Below the pieces are notes generated by a model. It had not been told where the DNA came from. It saw only the letters and a program-made list of their open reading frames with translations, and ran no database searches. This document shows positions 19,001 through 28,600 of a stretch of 64,000 nucleotides of DNA, in pieces; position 1 is the first letter of the stretch; each line of letters starts with the position of its first letter. Source of the DNA: Bosea sp. OAE506. GTDB lineage: Bacteria > Pseudomonadota > Alphaproteobacteria > Rhizobiales > Beijerinckiaceae. A program made the position numbers and the translations under genes. The stretch covers positions 3,907,001-3,971,000 of the forward strand of contig NZ_JBEPOB010000001.1 in the NCBI RefSeq assembly GCF_040546595.1, given 5' to 3'.

Positions 19001-19112
19001 CGCGCAGCCGTTCGCGCGCCAAATCGATGTCCTGCGGCCAAGGACCGATCAGGTCGCGCCGAAGCGTCTCGACCATGCGCGAACGGATGTCTTTCGAGGT
19101 CGGGGAGGTCAC
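15954..19112 (-). CDS. drmA: DISARM helicase DrmA, C-terminus lost by frameshift
   Basis: 1052 residues from a GTG overlapping the upstream stop (GTGA). A variable, acidic N-terminal region is followed by a superfamily 2 helicase: Walker A 'FFPTGGGKTEAYLG' at about residues 466-479, a four-Cys cluster ('CPWC', then 'CANSRC') at about 600-645, Walker B-like 'LIIQDELHLISGPLG', 'KIVASTATVRRA' and the motif V/VI region 'ATNMISVGLDIGRLGLMVVQ' with 'QATSRVGR'. DrmA with DrmB forms the DNA-translocating core of DISARM. The last 25 residues after 'LARHLEPHL' are out-of-frame sequence; the true C-terminus lies at 15659-16000. Whether this shortened form works is unknown. Confidence 0.88.
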   Translation of the reverse strand: MTSPTSKDIRSRMVETLRRDLIGPWPQDIDLARERLREKPSGWYVTGFLAPVPEPDGPTAEAEQADDLFEEGDPLVGDDLGADSDAGPARAADDAPEDLGPAVRVRAPSSLGLTVLLDASVADVEVELCWGDYVTSPPLSAEQLLDEAADAPEVEWERVPGHAAMRVPVPEDGRRSTITVPASGGAQRPSGALQIEVHARPYALVEPNGILRSLRVLTLMVVNRRSSVRRRYQDVTYAFQVRLGVRCEAGLHPRANMRGFDSKDLDEAIGDLHYRDDYEFAVGVNTSARWEADLDGFVREATTDHLPTAEVERVEPNEQIPTVTFGMEALADLATVGPAELRRALEGLPAAYDIWISAQNAVVPTIAGAPRQATAQRLIKGAHDASRRIADGIALLARDPHARLAFRAMNEAVARANRQRGAGHGGDPAAQRAPVWRPFQLAFILLNLSGLHDPLHDDRETVDLLFFPTGGGKTEAYLGLAAWTIAHRRITNSGKLGAGVAVLMRYTLRLLTLDQLTRAAGVICALELMRDEPIWKEGERRTLGDWPIEIGLWVGSAATPNRLGTKKQAGPETAIGRIRRYRNGRGGAPAPIKQCPWCAEPFTVDSFRCTPSDLAPKNMEIGCANSRCAFGSGKPLPVLTVDEAIYRRLPAFLIATVDKFAGLPFLANVGAFFDHVDREDDNGFYGAAEPGVGRKLFGSARLLPPTLIIQDELHLISGPLGTVAALYELALDRLSSRKHGEQTVRPKIVASTATVRRAETQIKALFDRPRTAVFPPPGPNRRDSFFACTTPIHGAPGRLYVGLAAPGKGPKLLFLRALTTLLAAGAKDMPVGDAVDPYLTALCYFNALRELGGARRIVEDEVRTKLADYGTRRRRADPNDQPFDNRALRDVLELTSRESTDKVAAAKDALARSALAPNGVDVALATNMISVGLDIGRLGLMVVQGQPKSSAEYIQATSRVGRIADRPGLVLALLNVHKARDRLHYEGFRQFHASFYRTVEATSVTPWAARAIDRALAPAIVSLARHLEPHLSGESAAASSRKLRVPEAHYRR

Positions 19113-19624
19113 GCGATTTTTCCTTCCCGCTGCGCAAGCTCGACGAGGGTGCGGCTAAGCCACTCCTGACGGTAGGGGAGCTTCAGGGGCGTCTTGGGAC
19201 GATAGCCCGCATCGTCGAGGAGCCGCTCGAAAGAGACAAGCCGATCGCGCAATCCGAGCCGCACCCCGATGCGTAGGCTCGCCTTGTCGGGCCCGCAGAG
19301 GACCCACGCATCGCCGCGCGCCAGTGCATGAGTCCAAAGCGCTTTCTCGCCGGTATCGAGCAGGGCGATGTCCCCGTCCTGCAACAAGGCCGCCGCGCGC
19401 TCTGCGTCGGACACGACGTGTATGCCCTTAAGCCCCGCGCGAAGTACCGCGCCGTCAATCTGCTGCTCGGGACGGCGGTTCTGGAAGCCGGTCTGGGTTT
19501 CGATCACGCACTCATCCACGGTCTCGAGTGAATAGCCGCCACAGAGCGCGCGCCAACCGTCGACCCGCCACGCCTCGATGACAACGTTGGTGTCTACCAG
19601 GACAGGGCCTCGCCAGCGCGCCAT
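19109..19624 (-). CDS. PIN-like domain protein (putative toxin nuclease)
   Basis: 171 residues from the ATG at 19624. 'GPVLVDTNVVIEAW' near the N-terminus is the first acidic motif of PIN ribonucleases. Further acidic positions occur in 'ETVDECVIETQTGF', 'DIALLDTGEKAL' and 'WVLCGPDKASLR', giving a plausible metal site. PIN proteins cleave RNA and are often toxins. The gene starts 8 bp after the XRE-ImmA/IrrE gene and its stop overlaps drmA (GTGA), so it is inside the DISARM operon and linked to the protease like a toxin-antitoxin pair. Activity is inferred from motif and context. Confidence 0.7.
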   Translation of the reverse strand: MARWRGPVLVDTNVVIEAWRVDGWRALCGGYSLETVDECVIETQTGFQNRRPEQQIDGAVLRAGLKGIHVVSDAERAAALLQDGDIALLDTGEKALWTHALARGDAWVLCGPDKASLRIGVRLGLRDRLVSFERLLDDAGYRPKTPLKLPYRQEWLSRTLVELAQREGKIA

Positions 19625-19631
19625 GGCCGCC

Positions 19632-20765
19632 TCAAAGCTCGTAGGGCGCCGGCACGCCGTGTTGCTCGAAGAGTTGAGCAAGGTCATCGACGGGCATGCC
19701 AAGGATGCCAGAGATCTTTCGAGTCGAGACGCGGCCCTCGTCGATCGCGCGGGCGACGATCTCGACAAACCTGCGCGAGAACAGCGGCGGCCCCTCACGA
19801 ATGGCGGCGTCTTCGAAAAGGCCTGCTTGCCGACCGTTATTGCGCAGGGCATCGCCCGGAATGAGCCGCTCCGTGGCGCGGTCGATCATCTCGAGCGAGA
19901 CGAGCCGCCATTTCAGCGCCAGCGAGCTGACACCCAGGCGATCGGCCGTCGCGTTGAGCGCCGCCGGCAGGACGTCGACGCCGAGCGTCTTCCACGGCTC
20001 CGCGGCTCCTATGACTTTCTTCGGCATCAGCAGCCCTGCCGCGAAGCAGTCGGCGAGCTGTTCGACACGCGAGCGCTTTCCGGTTCCCGAATTGTCCTCC
20101 ACCCGCTCCGGCGGCATCGCATCCCAGGTCAGAATGTGAAAAAGCTCGTGCGCGAGGTCGAAGTGTCGGCGGCCGGGAACCTCGTTCCGATTGATGAGCA
20201 CCACATCGAGGTCGGCCAGGCGGCAGGCCGCACCGGAAATCTTGTCGTCGTTGGGCTCGACCATCAGCACGAGGATCGAAAGCTCGCGCTCCATCGTCTC
20301 GGCGAGCCGGAAAGCGGGAGCATCGCCTAGTTCGTAGGCCGCGACGAAGCGTTCGCCCGCCTCCTCGGCGTCCTCGAAGCGGGAGTGCTTCGTCAGGGTG
20401 AGGGCATGGCGCAGGAGCGCCGGTTTCTCGCCGACATCGCTGCCGAGCGCCCGGAAGGCGGCGATCAGCTGGCCGGCGATCCGCTCATAGGCATCGAGGC
20501 GAGCGGGCGCGACGCCGGACTGGCGCCAATTGAACCGCCCCTCGCCGCCGACGAGGCGGAACGGGTCCGTGAAATAGTCGAGATCAGTCTTCAGCTCGCG
20601 GACGGCCGTGAGCAGTTCCTCGGCCGAGAGCTTCCGCTCCCCCGTCTCGATAGCCGAGACTGTCTGGCGGTCCTTGAAGCCGAAAACACGCGCGAGGTCG
20701 TCCTGCGAGAGATTTCTGGTCTCCCGTAGGGCTTTCAAGCGCTGTCCGATGAGCGCTTGCATCAT
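19632..20765 (-). CDS. XRE-family HTH protein with ImmA/IrrE metallopeptidase domain
   Basis: 377 residues from the ATG at 20765, with GGAGG eight bases upstream (a GTG 15 bases earlier is a weaker option). Residues 3-65 form an XRE-type helix-turn-helix ('LKALRETRNLSQDDLARVFG', 'QTVSAIETGERKLS'). The zinc-protease motif HELFH is at about 206-210 in 'RRHFDLAHELFHILTWD', with a downstream 'QLADCFAAGLLMPK' typical of the ImmA/IrrE family. Such proteins bind an operator and relieve repression by cleaving a partner. Here it precedes a PIN-domain gene by 8 bp and leads into drmA-drmB, so it may sense and regulate that half of the defence operon. Confidence 0.88.
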   Translation of the reverse strand: MMQALIGQRLKALRETRNLSQDDLARVFGFKDRQTVSAIETGERKLSAEELLTAVRELKTDLDYFTDPFRLVGGEGRFNWRQSGVAPARLDAYERIAGQLIAAFRALGSDVGEKPALLRHALTLTKHSRFEDAEEAGERFVAAYELGDAPAFRLAETMERELSILVLMVEPNDDKISGAACRLADLDVVLINRNEVPGRRHFDLAHELFHILTWDAMPPERVEDNSGTGKRSRVEQLADCFAAGLLMPKKVIGAAEPWKTLGVDVLPAALNATADRLGVSSLALKWRLVSLEMIDRATERLIPGDALRNNGRQAGLFEDAAIREGPPLFSRRFVEIVARAIDEGRVSTRKISGILGMPVDDLAQLFEQHGVPAPYEL

Positions 20766-20861
20766 CGCTCTATCCTCCACACCTGGACATTTATCTTGCG
20801 AAAGTCAGATTGCAAGATTATGTTGCGATCTCTTAACGAGCTGTGAATTGGAGTGTCCAAT

Positions 20862-21086
20862 ATGCCACAGGCGAAGCAGCCGGGCCTGAATGGTCGGCAC
20901 AGGAACGATGATGGGCAGGCGCGGGCCAAGCGCGGCGACACGCTGGTCGGGACGTTGCGCAAGACCTATGGCGAGGATTTCGCCGAGGGGCGGCGCAGCG
21001 ACATGCGCCTCGATACCCTCCTGAAGCGCGAGGGAGTGCCGTCGCTGAACGATCTGCTGGAAGGCAAGGGGAAGACCGGACAGTAG
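20862..21086 (+). CDS. small conserved hypothetical protein, opposed to the defence operon
   Basis: 74 residues from the ATG at 20862 (GGAG eight bases upstream; GTG 20853 possible). 'NGRHRNDDGQARAKRGDTLV' and 'GTLRKTYGEDFAEG' resemble short uncharacterised proteins found in many proteobacteria. No catalytic motif; basic N-terminus, helical C-terminus. It is transcribed in the opposite direction between the GIY-YIG gene and the XRE-ImmA gene, splitting the DISARM locus into two transcriptional halves. Confidence 0.65.
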   Translation: MPQAKQPGLNGRHRNDDGQARAKRGDTLVGTLRKTYGEDFAEGRRSDMRLDTLLKREGVPSLNDLLEGKGKTGQ

Positions 21087-21112
21087 GTTCCAGGCGGGCA
21101 GGCCGAGCGGTC

Positions 21113-21664
21113 TCACGAAGCATAGGCTTCGTGCAGCGCGGCTTGCCGCTCGACCGCCAAACGTTGCTCGCGTGAGAAGCGGAGCTCGTCGAGTGTCTCG
21201 TCGACAAGTTCGACCGGCTCGGCCATCGCAGTGAAATGCCGACGGCGGCCCCATGCGAGCATATCTTCGGAAGCGAGAGATTGGACGGCCGCTTCTAGGT
21301 TTCGCAGGTCGACCGGGAGAGCGTCGACAGGCAAGAACGACGCTCGACAGTGCCGTCGGATGAAAGTGTTTCGTAGCCGTTTCGCCAAACGCGCGTCGGC
21401 GCCGTCGTCCCTCTTTGCACGCCACATGCGCCCGACATTGTAGGCATGCGAGAACTTGTGGCTACGTCCCTCTGAACCAGCTGCATGCCGATTGTGGATG
21501 CGATCGAAGAACCCGCTTTGGGCGGACGAGGTGATGCCGATGTAGCGGATATCGCCACCATGGTCGTGGAGCGCGTATATGCCATGCTGGTTTGGCAGGA
21601 CGTCAAGCCTCGACGGTTCGATCATCGTCAAATGCCGAAGAACGGCTGCGGGAGAGAGCGTCAC
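21113..21664 (-). CDS. GIY-YIG nuclease-domain protein
   Basis: 183 residues from a GTG that overlaps the drmMI stop (GTGA), so translation is coupled. The motif 'HGIYALHDHGGDIRYIGITS' at about residues 27-46 is a clear GIY...YIG signature. A following Arg in 'FFDRIHNRH', near the family's catalytic Arg position, and Glu in 'RNLEAAVQSL' fit the fold. GIY-YIG enzymes are metal-dependent DNA nucleases found in homing endonucleases, some restriction enzymes and repair proteins. Coupling to the methyltransferase gene suggests a restriction-type role inside this DISARM locus; no GIY-YIG gene belongs to the standard set. Confidence 0.8.
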   Translation of the reverse strand: MTLSPAAVLRHLTMIEPSRLDVLPNQHGIYALHDHGGDIRYIGITSSAQSGFFDRIHNRHAAGSEGRSHKFSHAYNVGRMWRAKRDDGADARLAKRLRNTFIRRHCRASFLPVDALPVDLRNLEAAVQSLASEDMLAWGRRRHFTAMAEPVELVDETLDELRFSREQRLAVERQAALHEAYAS

Positions 21665-24600
21665 GCCGCCTCGTCCTCGTCGCTTCCCTCGTCGCCTGCC
21701 GCTGCGGCCGGCGCGAGGCCCATCGCCCGCTCCTCGGCCGCCCTCTCGGCGTTGAGGGCGAGGAGGCGGGCTAGCACCTCGTCGCGGAAGGTGGAGGTCC
21801 AGAAGAGGCGGCCCTGGTAGGTGTGGTCATCCTCGGGCTCGCCGGTGCGATAGCCCTTGCCGTTCTCGTCGGCCGGCTTTTCGAGGAAAACAGGCGCGGC
21901 GCGCTCGGCGAGATCGTCCCAGCCATAAGCGCGGAGCACGGCGCGATCCATCTCGGCGTGAAGCTCGCGCAGGCGCTCGATGTCGGCCGCGCGCTGGCCC
22001 TCGTCGTGGAAACGGTTGTAGGCCTTCGTCATTCCCTCGTTGCGGGCGATCATCAGCGCCGCGCGGTGATCATGATAGGCCTGGCCCGCGGCTTCGAGGG
22101 CCACGTGCGCCTCGAAGCCTGGCGGGAAGGGGAAGGTCTCGAAGCAGTCGTCCTTCACATACGTGAGGCGATCCTCAAAGCTGGTACCTACGAAGCGCCC
22201 CCAAACCTCATGCAGCCGCGATTGTAGGACTGCAAATGTACTAAAGCCCTCTTTTGCAAACACATTCAGATTCTGAGAGTACACAAGGCTCCTCGGCAGG
22301 AAGGCTAGGGCATGATGCGGGGTAGCCTTACTTGAGTTAGCCATAACCTGCGCCAGCGGCGCAGCAGCGGTGTATAGCTCACCTCTCCGACGCTCAAAGT
22401 GCCACCAATGAGCAGTCGAATGGGAACCACGTTTCCCCTTTACTCGCCGCTTGACTATCTCAAGCAGGTCTGGCCAGTCGTTCGCCACCGGCTCCGGATA
22501 ATCACCTGGCACGACGCCCTCGCGAAGCCAGTCGCGCCGCCGCTTCTCGCAGGCCTCCGTCCCGGCATTCATGAACCAGGACGGCAGAGCGGCATCGCGC
22601 TTGAGCGGAAAATCCGCGAAATCGATCACGTAGCGATGATGAGCGTGGGCCGGTGACGTGGTGACCTCCTCGCCGCCGATGAAGGGAAAGATGCGCTCGC
22701 AGTTGCGAGGGTCTTTAGCAATCAGCGCGCGCATTGTCTCAAGGCTCTCCGCCTCGCCTTTGGCGGCGGCCGCGTCGTCGAAGGTGAAACCCATGCCGAG
22801 CACAATGGAGCCCTGGAATGCCTTGCGGGCGTTGGCGGCGAGCCGCGCCGGCGCGTGGTCGAGATCGCCCGCGACGAGATAGGCCGAGATGCGGCGCACG
22901 GAGCGGCCGTCGAGCACCGCGAGCCGTTCAACGCCGGACGCGTCCGGCGCACGCTTCGCAACATGGACGACGCTGACCACCACCGCCGCCTCGCCCGGCC
23001 ATTTCAACCGCCGCATGGCGCGAATAATCGCGCCGCCCTCCCCCAGAATCGCCGCGAGCCCCGTATCGCGCGTGTCGCCCTGACCGATCGTATTTGTAGC
23101 GATGAGGCCGAAGGCGCCGCCCTGCAGGAGCAGCCCAAAGGCGCGGCGGAAGAAGTGCGCCACGAGGTCGGCGTTGCCGTGGGCGCCCTCATGCAGCGTC
23201 TGAAGCCAGGGCAGGTAGTGCTCCCGGTTGCCGGCGATGGTCGTGTTCTTGCCTGCGAAGGGCGGGTTGCCGACGATCGCATCGAAGCCGGGGTTCGCGC
23301 CCGAAAACACCTCCGGGAACTCGATCGGCCAATGGAAGGGCGTCAGCGGGTACGGATCCATCCGGAGGCTCTTGGCGGCGGCGCGCAACTCGTCCCACCT
23401 GACCGGATCGCCCGCAACCCAGCTCTCGACCGTGGCGCGGCGCTTTTCCCTCGCGCGCGGCTTGTCCTCCGCGAAAAAGGCCGAAAGCACAGCGTCGCCC
23501 AGCACGCGCACATCGGCGACCTTCGTCTCGACGAAACGGTGCTTCTGTTCCAGCACGGCGCGCAGCATGTCGTCCGGCGCGGACTGGATTTCTGCGCGCG
23601 CTTCCGTCGCCTCAGCGACGCGATCCGCCACGAACTTGCGGAACAGCGGCAGGCCGGGCTTCGAGGCGTCCCAATGCATCGCCGCAATCTGCTTCGCGTC
23701 GAGCCCGACGAGGCTGTCGCCGCATTTGAGCGCGTGATCGAGAAAGGTGAACTCGTGGTCGCGCGCGAGCGTGGCGAGCCAAAGCGAGAGCTTCGCCAGC
23801 TCCACCGCGCGTGGGTTCTTGTCGACCCCATAGATGCAGCGCTGCGCGACGAGGCGTCGGGCGTGCAGGTCTTCGTCCTCGTCAGGCGGGATCGTGGGCC
23901 GCGTCTCAGGCCAGCGGGCCCAAGCTTTCACCAGACGCGTCGCCAGCTGCCGGCAGGCCTCAACCAGGAAGGCGCCCGAGCCCATGGCCGGGTCGCAGAC
24001 CTTCAGCGCCAGCACCTCGTCCGGCTTCGCGTCCGGTCCCAGCCGCTCAAAGGCCGGCTTCAGCGCGTGCCGGACGATCGGCTCGGTGAGGCTGCGCGGC
24101 GTGTAGTGGCTGCCCGTGTGCCGCCGTTCGTCGGTCGGCTGGAGCAGCGGCGAGCCGGGGGCGCTCGGCGTGCCGCCGGGCGAGCCGCGCTCGTCGACGC
24201 GAGGCTTGAGCGCCGCCTCGACCTCCGGCAGCGATCTCGCCGCCGCGAGCACCTTCGCGACCCTGTCGGGCAGCTTGACGTCATAGACTTCCTTCAGCCG
24301 CTTCTGCCGCTCGGCGGCCTTGCACGCGGCCAATTCGGCGAGATCGACGAAGACGGGCACCTTGTCGTTCTTGCCGCCGCGCAAAGCGAGCGCCGGCCCG
24401 GCCGCGGTCTCGACGGTGAAGCCCATCACCGTCTCGTAGACGGAGCCGATCTGCTCGACGTCGAGCGTGCGGTAGGACAACCGCTCGCCGCCGAGCACGA
24501 GAAGCTTGTCGAGCACGCCGAGAATGCAGCCGTCCGAGACCGTCGCGGGCCTGATCGGATCGGTGGGCTCATCCTGGCCCATCAGGAAAGGGTAGGCCGT

Positions 24601-25698
24601 CGGATCGAAGAGATCGCCGCCGCGCCCCCGGATGAAGCCGTCGCCGCCGCCCCGATGTACGAGGCGGAACAGGACGAGGAGCCGCGCCCACGCGCCGCGC
24701 CGCTCTTCCATCGTGTCGGGGTAGCGCGCCAGGTCCGCGTTAAGCTTCGCGTGCAGGGCGCGCACGCCGTAGCCCTGATCGTAGAGTCGCCGCAACTCCT
24801 CGTCGGTCGCCGAAGGGATGAGGCCGCGATCCTCAGCATAGAGGAGGAAGACGAGCCTGAGCAGAACGGTGAGCAGGCCGCCATAGAGATGATCGGGCCT
24901 GTCGGCCGCGAGCTTGGCGACGCGGGCTTCGTCCGCCGCGTGCAGCCCGCGCAGAAGCTGATGCAGGGCGCCGAGAACCTGCTCGGCGAGCTTGGCAGAC
25001 ACCTCGGCCTGCGCGTCGCGGCTCTGCTTCAGGAGGCCCGGCAGGCGCCGCTCCGGCGGCTCATTGTGCAGGCGGAAGGCGTTTAGCGCGAGCTTCAGCC
25101 CCCCAAGCATCGGGCGGGCGGCGATCGTCGCCAGCGCCCGGATCGGCCAGGACAGCCAGCCGCTCGTCTCGCCCTTGGGCGCGTAGACGAGCCGGATCTG
25201 GTCATCGGTGACGAGCAGCCCGGCGCGCATGCCGATCTCGTTCTCGCGCAGCAGCCGCTCGAAGCGCTGGTGCGGGGTCGCCTCCCAGCCCGCGAGCGCG
25301 CCGCGCTTGTCGGGTTCGACGCCTGGCGCCTCGATGCGAACGAGCAAGGTCGGGCTGCCCTCGGGATCGATGACGCTCCAATGCGGCTCCAGAACCTCGT
25401 CCGCTTCGTCGATGGCCACAGATAGGCCGTCCGGCAGCGGCTTGGTTCCGGGTAAGCCCGCGACCTGATGGTTCCGCCAGCCCAACACCCGATGGAAGAA
25501 TGTCCAAGGGTCTGCCAGGGCTCGACGTTCGCCTTCCGGCGTCAGGCAGGCTGCTACGGCCTCGCCATCGGCCCGCGTCTGCTCCTCGGGCGGAAGATTG
25601 TAGCGGTCGAGAACGGCCGGGCTGAGGACCAGGCCGACGGGCTGGAGATAGCCGAGCCATTCGAGATGCGGGTCGCGATTGAGGTCTCCTTGGGCCAT
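21661..25698 (-). CDS. drmMI: DISARM N6-adenine DNA methyltransferase DrmMI (Eco57I-type)
   Basis: 1345 residues. The N-terminal half includes 'LRLVFLLYAEDRGLIP' and 'EQIGSVYE', typical of large Eco57I/PglX-like methyltransferases. SAM-binding motif I is 'VCDPAMGSGAFLVEACRQLA' at about residues 567-586, and catalytic motif IV 'IVGNPPFAG' at about 808-816 has the NPPF of N6-adenine enzymes. A target-recognition-like region follows, with an acidic Ala/Glu tail. In class 1 DISARM this enzyme marks host DNA so that it is spared. The start is one base after the drmD stop, and the GIY-YIG gene overlaps its end by four bases. Confidence 0.9.
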   Translation of the reverse strand: MAQGDLNRDPHLEWLGYLQPVGLVLSPAVLDRYNLPPEEQTRADGEAVAACLTPEGERRALADPWTFFHRVLGWRNHQVAGLPGTKPLPDGLSVAIDEADEVLEPHWSVIDPEGSPTLLVRIEAPGVEPDKRGALAGWEATPHQRFERLLRENEIGMRAGLLVTDDQIRLVYAPKGETSGWLSWPIRALATIAARPMLGGLKLALNAFRLHNEPPERRLPGLLKQSRDAQAEVSAKLAEQVLGALHQLLRGLHAADEARVAKLAADRPDHLYGGLLTVLLRLVFLLYAEDRGLIPSATDEELRRLYDQGYGVRALHAKLNADLARYPDTMEERRGAWARLLVLFRLVHRGGGDGFIRGRGGDLFDPTAYPFLMGQDEPTDPIRPATVSDGCILGVLDKLLVLGGERLSYRTLDVEQIGSVYETVMGFTVETAAGPALALRGGKNDKVPVFVDLAELAACKAAERQKRLKEVYDVKLPDRVAKVLAAARSLPEVEAALKPRVDERGSPGGTPSAPGSPLLQPTDERRHTGSHYTPRSLTEPIVRHALKPAFERLGPDAKPDEVLALKVCDPAMGSGAFLVEACRQLATRLVKAWARWPETRPTIPPDEDEDLHARRLVAQRCIYGVDKNPRAVELAKLSLWLATLARDHEFTFLDHALKCGDSLVGLDAKQIAAMHWDASKPGLPLFRKFVADRVAEATEARAEIQSAPDDMLRAVLEQKHRFVETKVADVRVLGDAVLSAFFAEDKPRAREKRRATVESWVAGDPVRWDELRAAAKSLRMDPYPLTPFHWPIEFPEVFSGANPGFDAIVGNPPFAGKNTTIAGNREHYLPWLQTLHEGAHGNADLVAHFFRRAFGLLLQGGAFGLIATNTIGQGDTRDTGLAAILGEGGAIIRAMRRLKWPGEAAVVVSVVHVAKRAPDASGVERLAVLDGRSVRRISAYLVAGDLDHAPARLAANARKAFQGSIVLGMGFTFDDAAAAKGEAESLETMRALIAKDPRNCERIFPFIGGEEVTTSPAHAHHRYVIDFADFPLKRDAALPSWFMNAGTEACEKRRRDWLREGVVPGDYPEPVANDWPDLLEIVKRRVKGKRGSHSTAHWWHFERRRGELYTAAAPLAQVMANSSKATPHHALAFLPRSLVYSQNLNVFAKEGFSTFAVLQSRLHEVWGRFVGTSFEDRLTYVKDDCFETFPFPPGFEAHVALEAAGQAYHDHRAALMIARNEGMTKAYNRFHDEGQRAADIERLRELHAEMDRAVLRAYGWDDLAERAAPVFLEKPADENGKGYRTGEPEDDHTYQGRLFWTSTFRDEVLARLLALNAERAAEERAMGLAPAAAAGDEGSDEDEAA

Positions 25699-25699
25699 G

Positions 25700-28600
25700 T
25701 CAGTTGCTTTTCGGCCAGAGGTGCATCAGCCCGACGATCTCCAGTCGGTCGGCGACGACGTCATAGCCGCGCCTCACGCGTTCCGGCTCGGCGGCGATGT
25801 CTCGGGCAAGGCGGTCGAACTTGGCCTGCCAGCGGCGGCGGTCGCGTCGTACCTGCTCGGCTTCGACCTGATCGAACTCGAGGCTAAGCTGCCGGTCGTC
25901 GAACGACGCCTCACGCTTGGCGATGCGGTCGCGTTGATCGACGAGGAGCTTGCGGAGCGCATCGGCCTCCTCCTCGCCGACCGCAACGAGCTCGCGGGCT
26001 ACCTCTTTCCGCCGGGCATCAGCGCGCCGCTTCAACTCCGGCTCCAGATCGGCAGCGTCGCGGAGTGCTGAGGTACGCAGGCGATCCACGGTGGGCGGAG
26101 GCGGCGTGCGATTGTCCCGCAAGGCTTGCTCCAGCTGGTCAAGCGTTGCTTCTTCGCCGCGCTCGCCGAACGGCCGCAGCGTTCCAGTCCGCCGATCCGG
26201 CTCATTCCAGGCGGCCGTGACCATCAGCAGCTCCTCGTGGAGCCGTGCCGCGCCGGCTCCGTATAGGGCGAGGCGGCCGATAAGGACGACGCGGGGCTGC
26301 GCGCCTGGACCGATGACGGCGCAAACCCGCTTGAGATCGCTCGTGAAGCCCTGACTAAGGAAACGCGACAGCAGGCGGCGCACGAGCCTGTGTTCGAGAT
26401 GGACTTGCACCACGTCGGGTGCGTCGACGCCGGTCCTTGGGTCGCGCGCCGGTTCAAAAGCGATGGCCTTCAGAGGCGCCGAGGCGCGCCACTCTTTCAG
26501 CCGCTCCTTTCGGCCTCGACGTCGCACGCGCAGGTCATCAAGGGCCTCTTGCCAGCCGCCATGGCCGAAGATCGGCGCAGCAGGATCGAGACGGAACAGC
26601 TCGGCACCACCGACTTTGCCGTCCTGCGATTCATCGAGCGAGCAGCCGGCCCGTGCGAGCGCAGCGGCGGTAACAGCCTTTAGGTCGGCGGTTTCGACGC
26701 CGACCTGCTTTCGCGAGTCCTCCAACAGCTTGCGCATGCGGTCGAGTTCGCGGGCCTCGCGCTGGATGCGTCGCTCCTCGCGGTCGTCCATCTCCTCGCG
26801 CGACTTCGCGACGCGAGGGTCCTTCTCCAGCGCCTCGATCTCGTCCGTCACGCGGACGTCCCGCAGGCCTCGGCGGGCGAGCAGGTCTGCAATGCGATCG
26901 GACAGGACCTGGCCAACCGAGCCGAGCTGGCGGTGGATCGTCTCGGTTTTCTCGACGAGGCGTTGCAGCACCCGATCTTCGGGACGCTGCCGATAGACGA
27001 AGTAGCGGCACCAAACTTCAGGCGAGGGCTGCAGCTTGCGGTCGATCCGGCCGTTACGCTGCTCCAGGCGGGCGGGATTCCAGGGCAGATCCATGTGGAT
27101 CAGGTCATGGCAACGGCTCTGGAGGTTGATGCCCTCACGAGCGGCATCGGTACAGATCAGAATGCGAAGAGGATCGGCCGCGGGATCGGAATTAAAGCGG
27201 CGCTTGAGCTCCTCGCGCCGATCCGTCGGCGTGGCGCCGGTGAAGCGGGCGACCCGATCCTCGGGTTCGAGATCGTGTAAGGCCTCGGTCAGCTTGCGTT
27301 CGAGCCAACGGCGCGTGTCTTCGTACTCCGTAAAGATGAGAAGACGACGCTCGTTCCATCGTCCGTCGGCGACCATGTGCGCCCGAACCCACTCGACCAA
27401 CTTCTTAATTCGGGCGTCCGGCCGGTTAGCGTGGACGCGGGCGATTTCCACCATCTCGTCGACGAGCGCGATGTCGCCTACGCCGGCGTCGATCATCTGC
27501 GCCGCGCGATCCTCTTCGGCGGCGATCCGGGCTTCGGCCTCCGCCTCGTCCTCTGGCTCGTCTTCGAGGATGACAGGCTCGATGAGAGACACGGCGGGAT
27601 ATATGGCCGGCCTGTCCTCGATCGCGCGTTCGAGGCGGGCGCGATGCTTCTCCAGTGTCCGCTTGAACGCGGCGATGGAAGACAGGAGGCGCTGCTGCAA
27701 CCCGACCATGAGAAGACGCGAGCGCGCGGCTGCGGCAGCGGGCAGGTCTTTGGTCCGCTGGGCGACAAGCGCGTCGTATGCGGCAAGCTTGTTGGACAAG
27801 ACGAGTTCCGGCGCGTCGGCTGGCAAGCCATCGATGATGACCGCCTCCACGCGTCTGGTGGGGAAGCGCTCGCCGAAACGCTTCAGATCAGATTTTAGGC
27901 GTCGCACCATAATTGGCGCTAGATCATCCGGCCTTACCTCGACCCCTGCGGTGAAGCGTTGTGGATCGAGGATCTCAAGAAGGCTTGTGAAGGAGTTCGA
28001 ATGGCCGTTGTGTGGCGTGGCAGAGAGGAATAGGCGATGCTCAAAGCGTTCCGCCAAGCCTCGGATCGCACGCGTGAACTGGCTATCGACAGCGTATCGA
28101 GAGCCCGACGCCGGCGCGGCGTGGTGAGCTTCGTCAAGGATCAGGAGCGATCGAGGTCGGAATTCGCCTAGGAGATCGCGTAGGCCAGCGGTGTAACCTT
28201 CATCCCCTATGAGGGAATGCGAGAGCAGGAACATAGATCCAGAGGCCCAAGGGTTTACGGCGAACCCACGTTCCCGCCGCACCGCAGCCAAGTAGTCTCG
28301 ATCAATGATGGTGAACGGAAGCCCGAATTTTGCTTGCAGTTCGTCCTGCCATTGACGGGTCATCGAAGGCGGTGCGGCGACAACGACGAAGTCGACTCGC
28401 CGGCGCAGCAGAAGTTCGCGCAATACCAGTCCGGCTTCGATGGTCTTTCCAGCGCCGACGTCGTCCGCGATGAGTAGGTTTACGCGCGGGAGGGCAAGCG
28501 CCTTCGCGAGCGGTACGAGTTGGTAGGCGTCGAGATGAATGCCCGCTCTGAAAGGGGCCTGGAACAGCTTGCGATCGGCCGCTGTAGCTGTACTCCACCG

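Noticed and set aside
22855..25086. 743-codon open frame on the plus strand opposite drmMI
   Set aside because: Shadow frame of a GC-rich gene: Arg/Gly/Ala-rich, no domain, while the opposite strand carries clear methyltransferase motifs.
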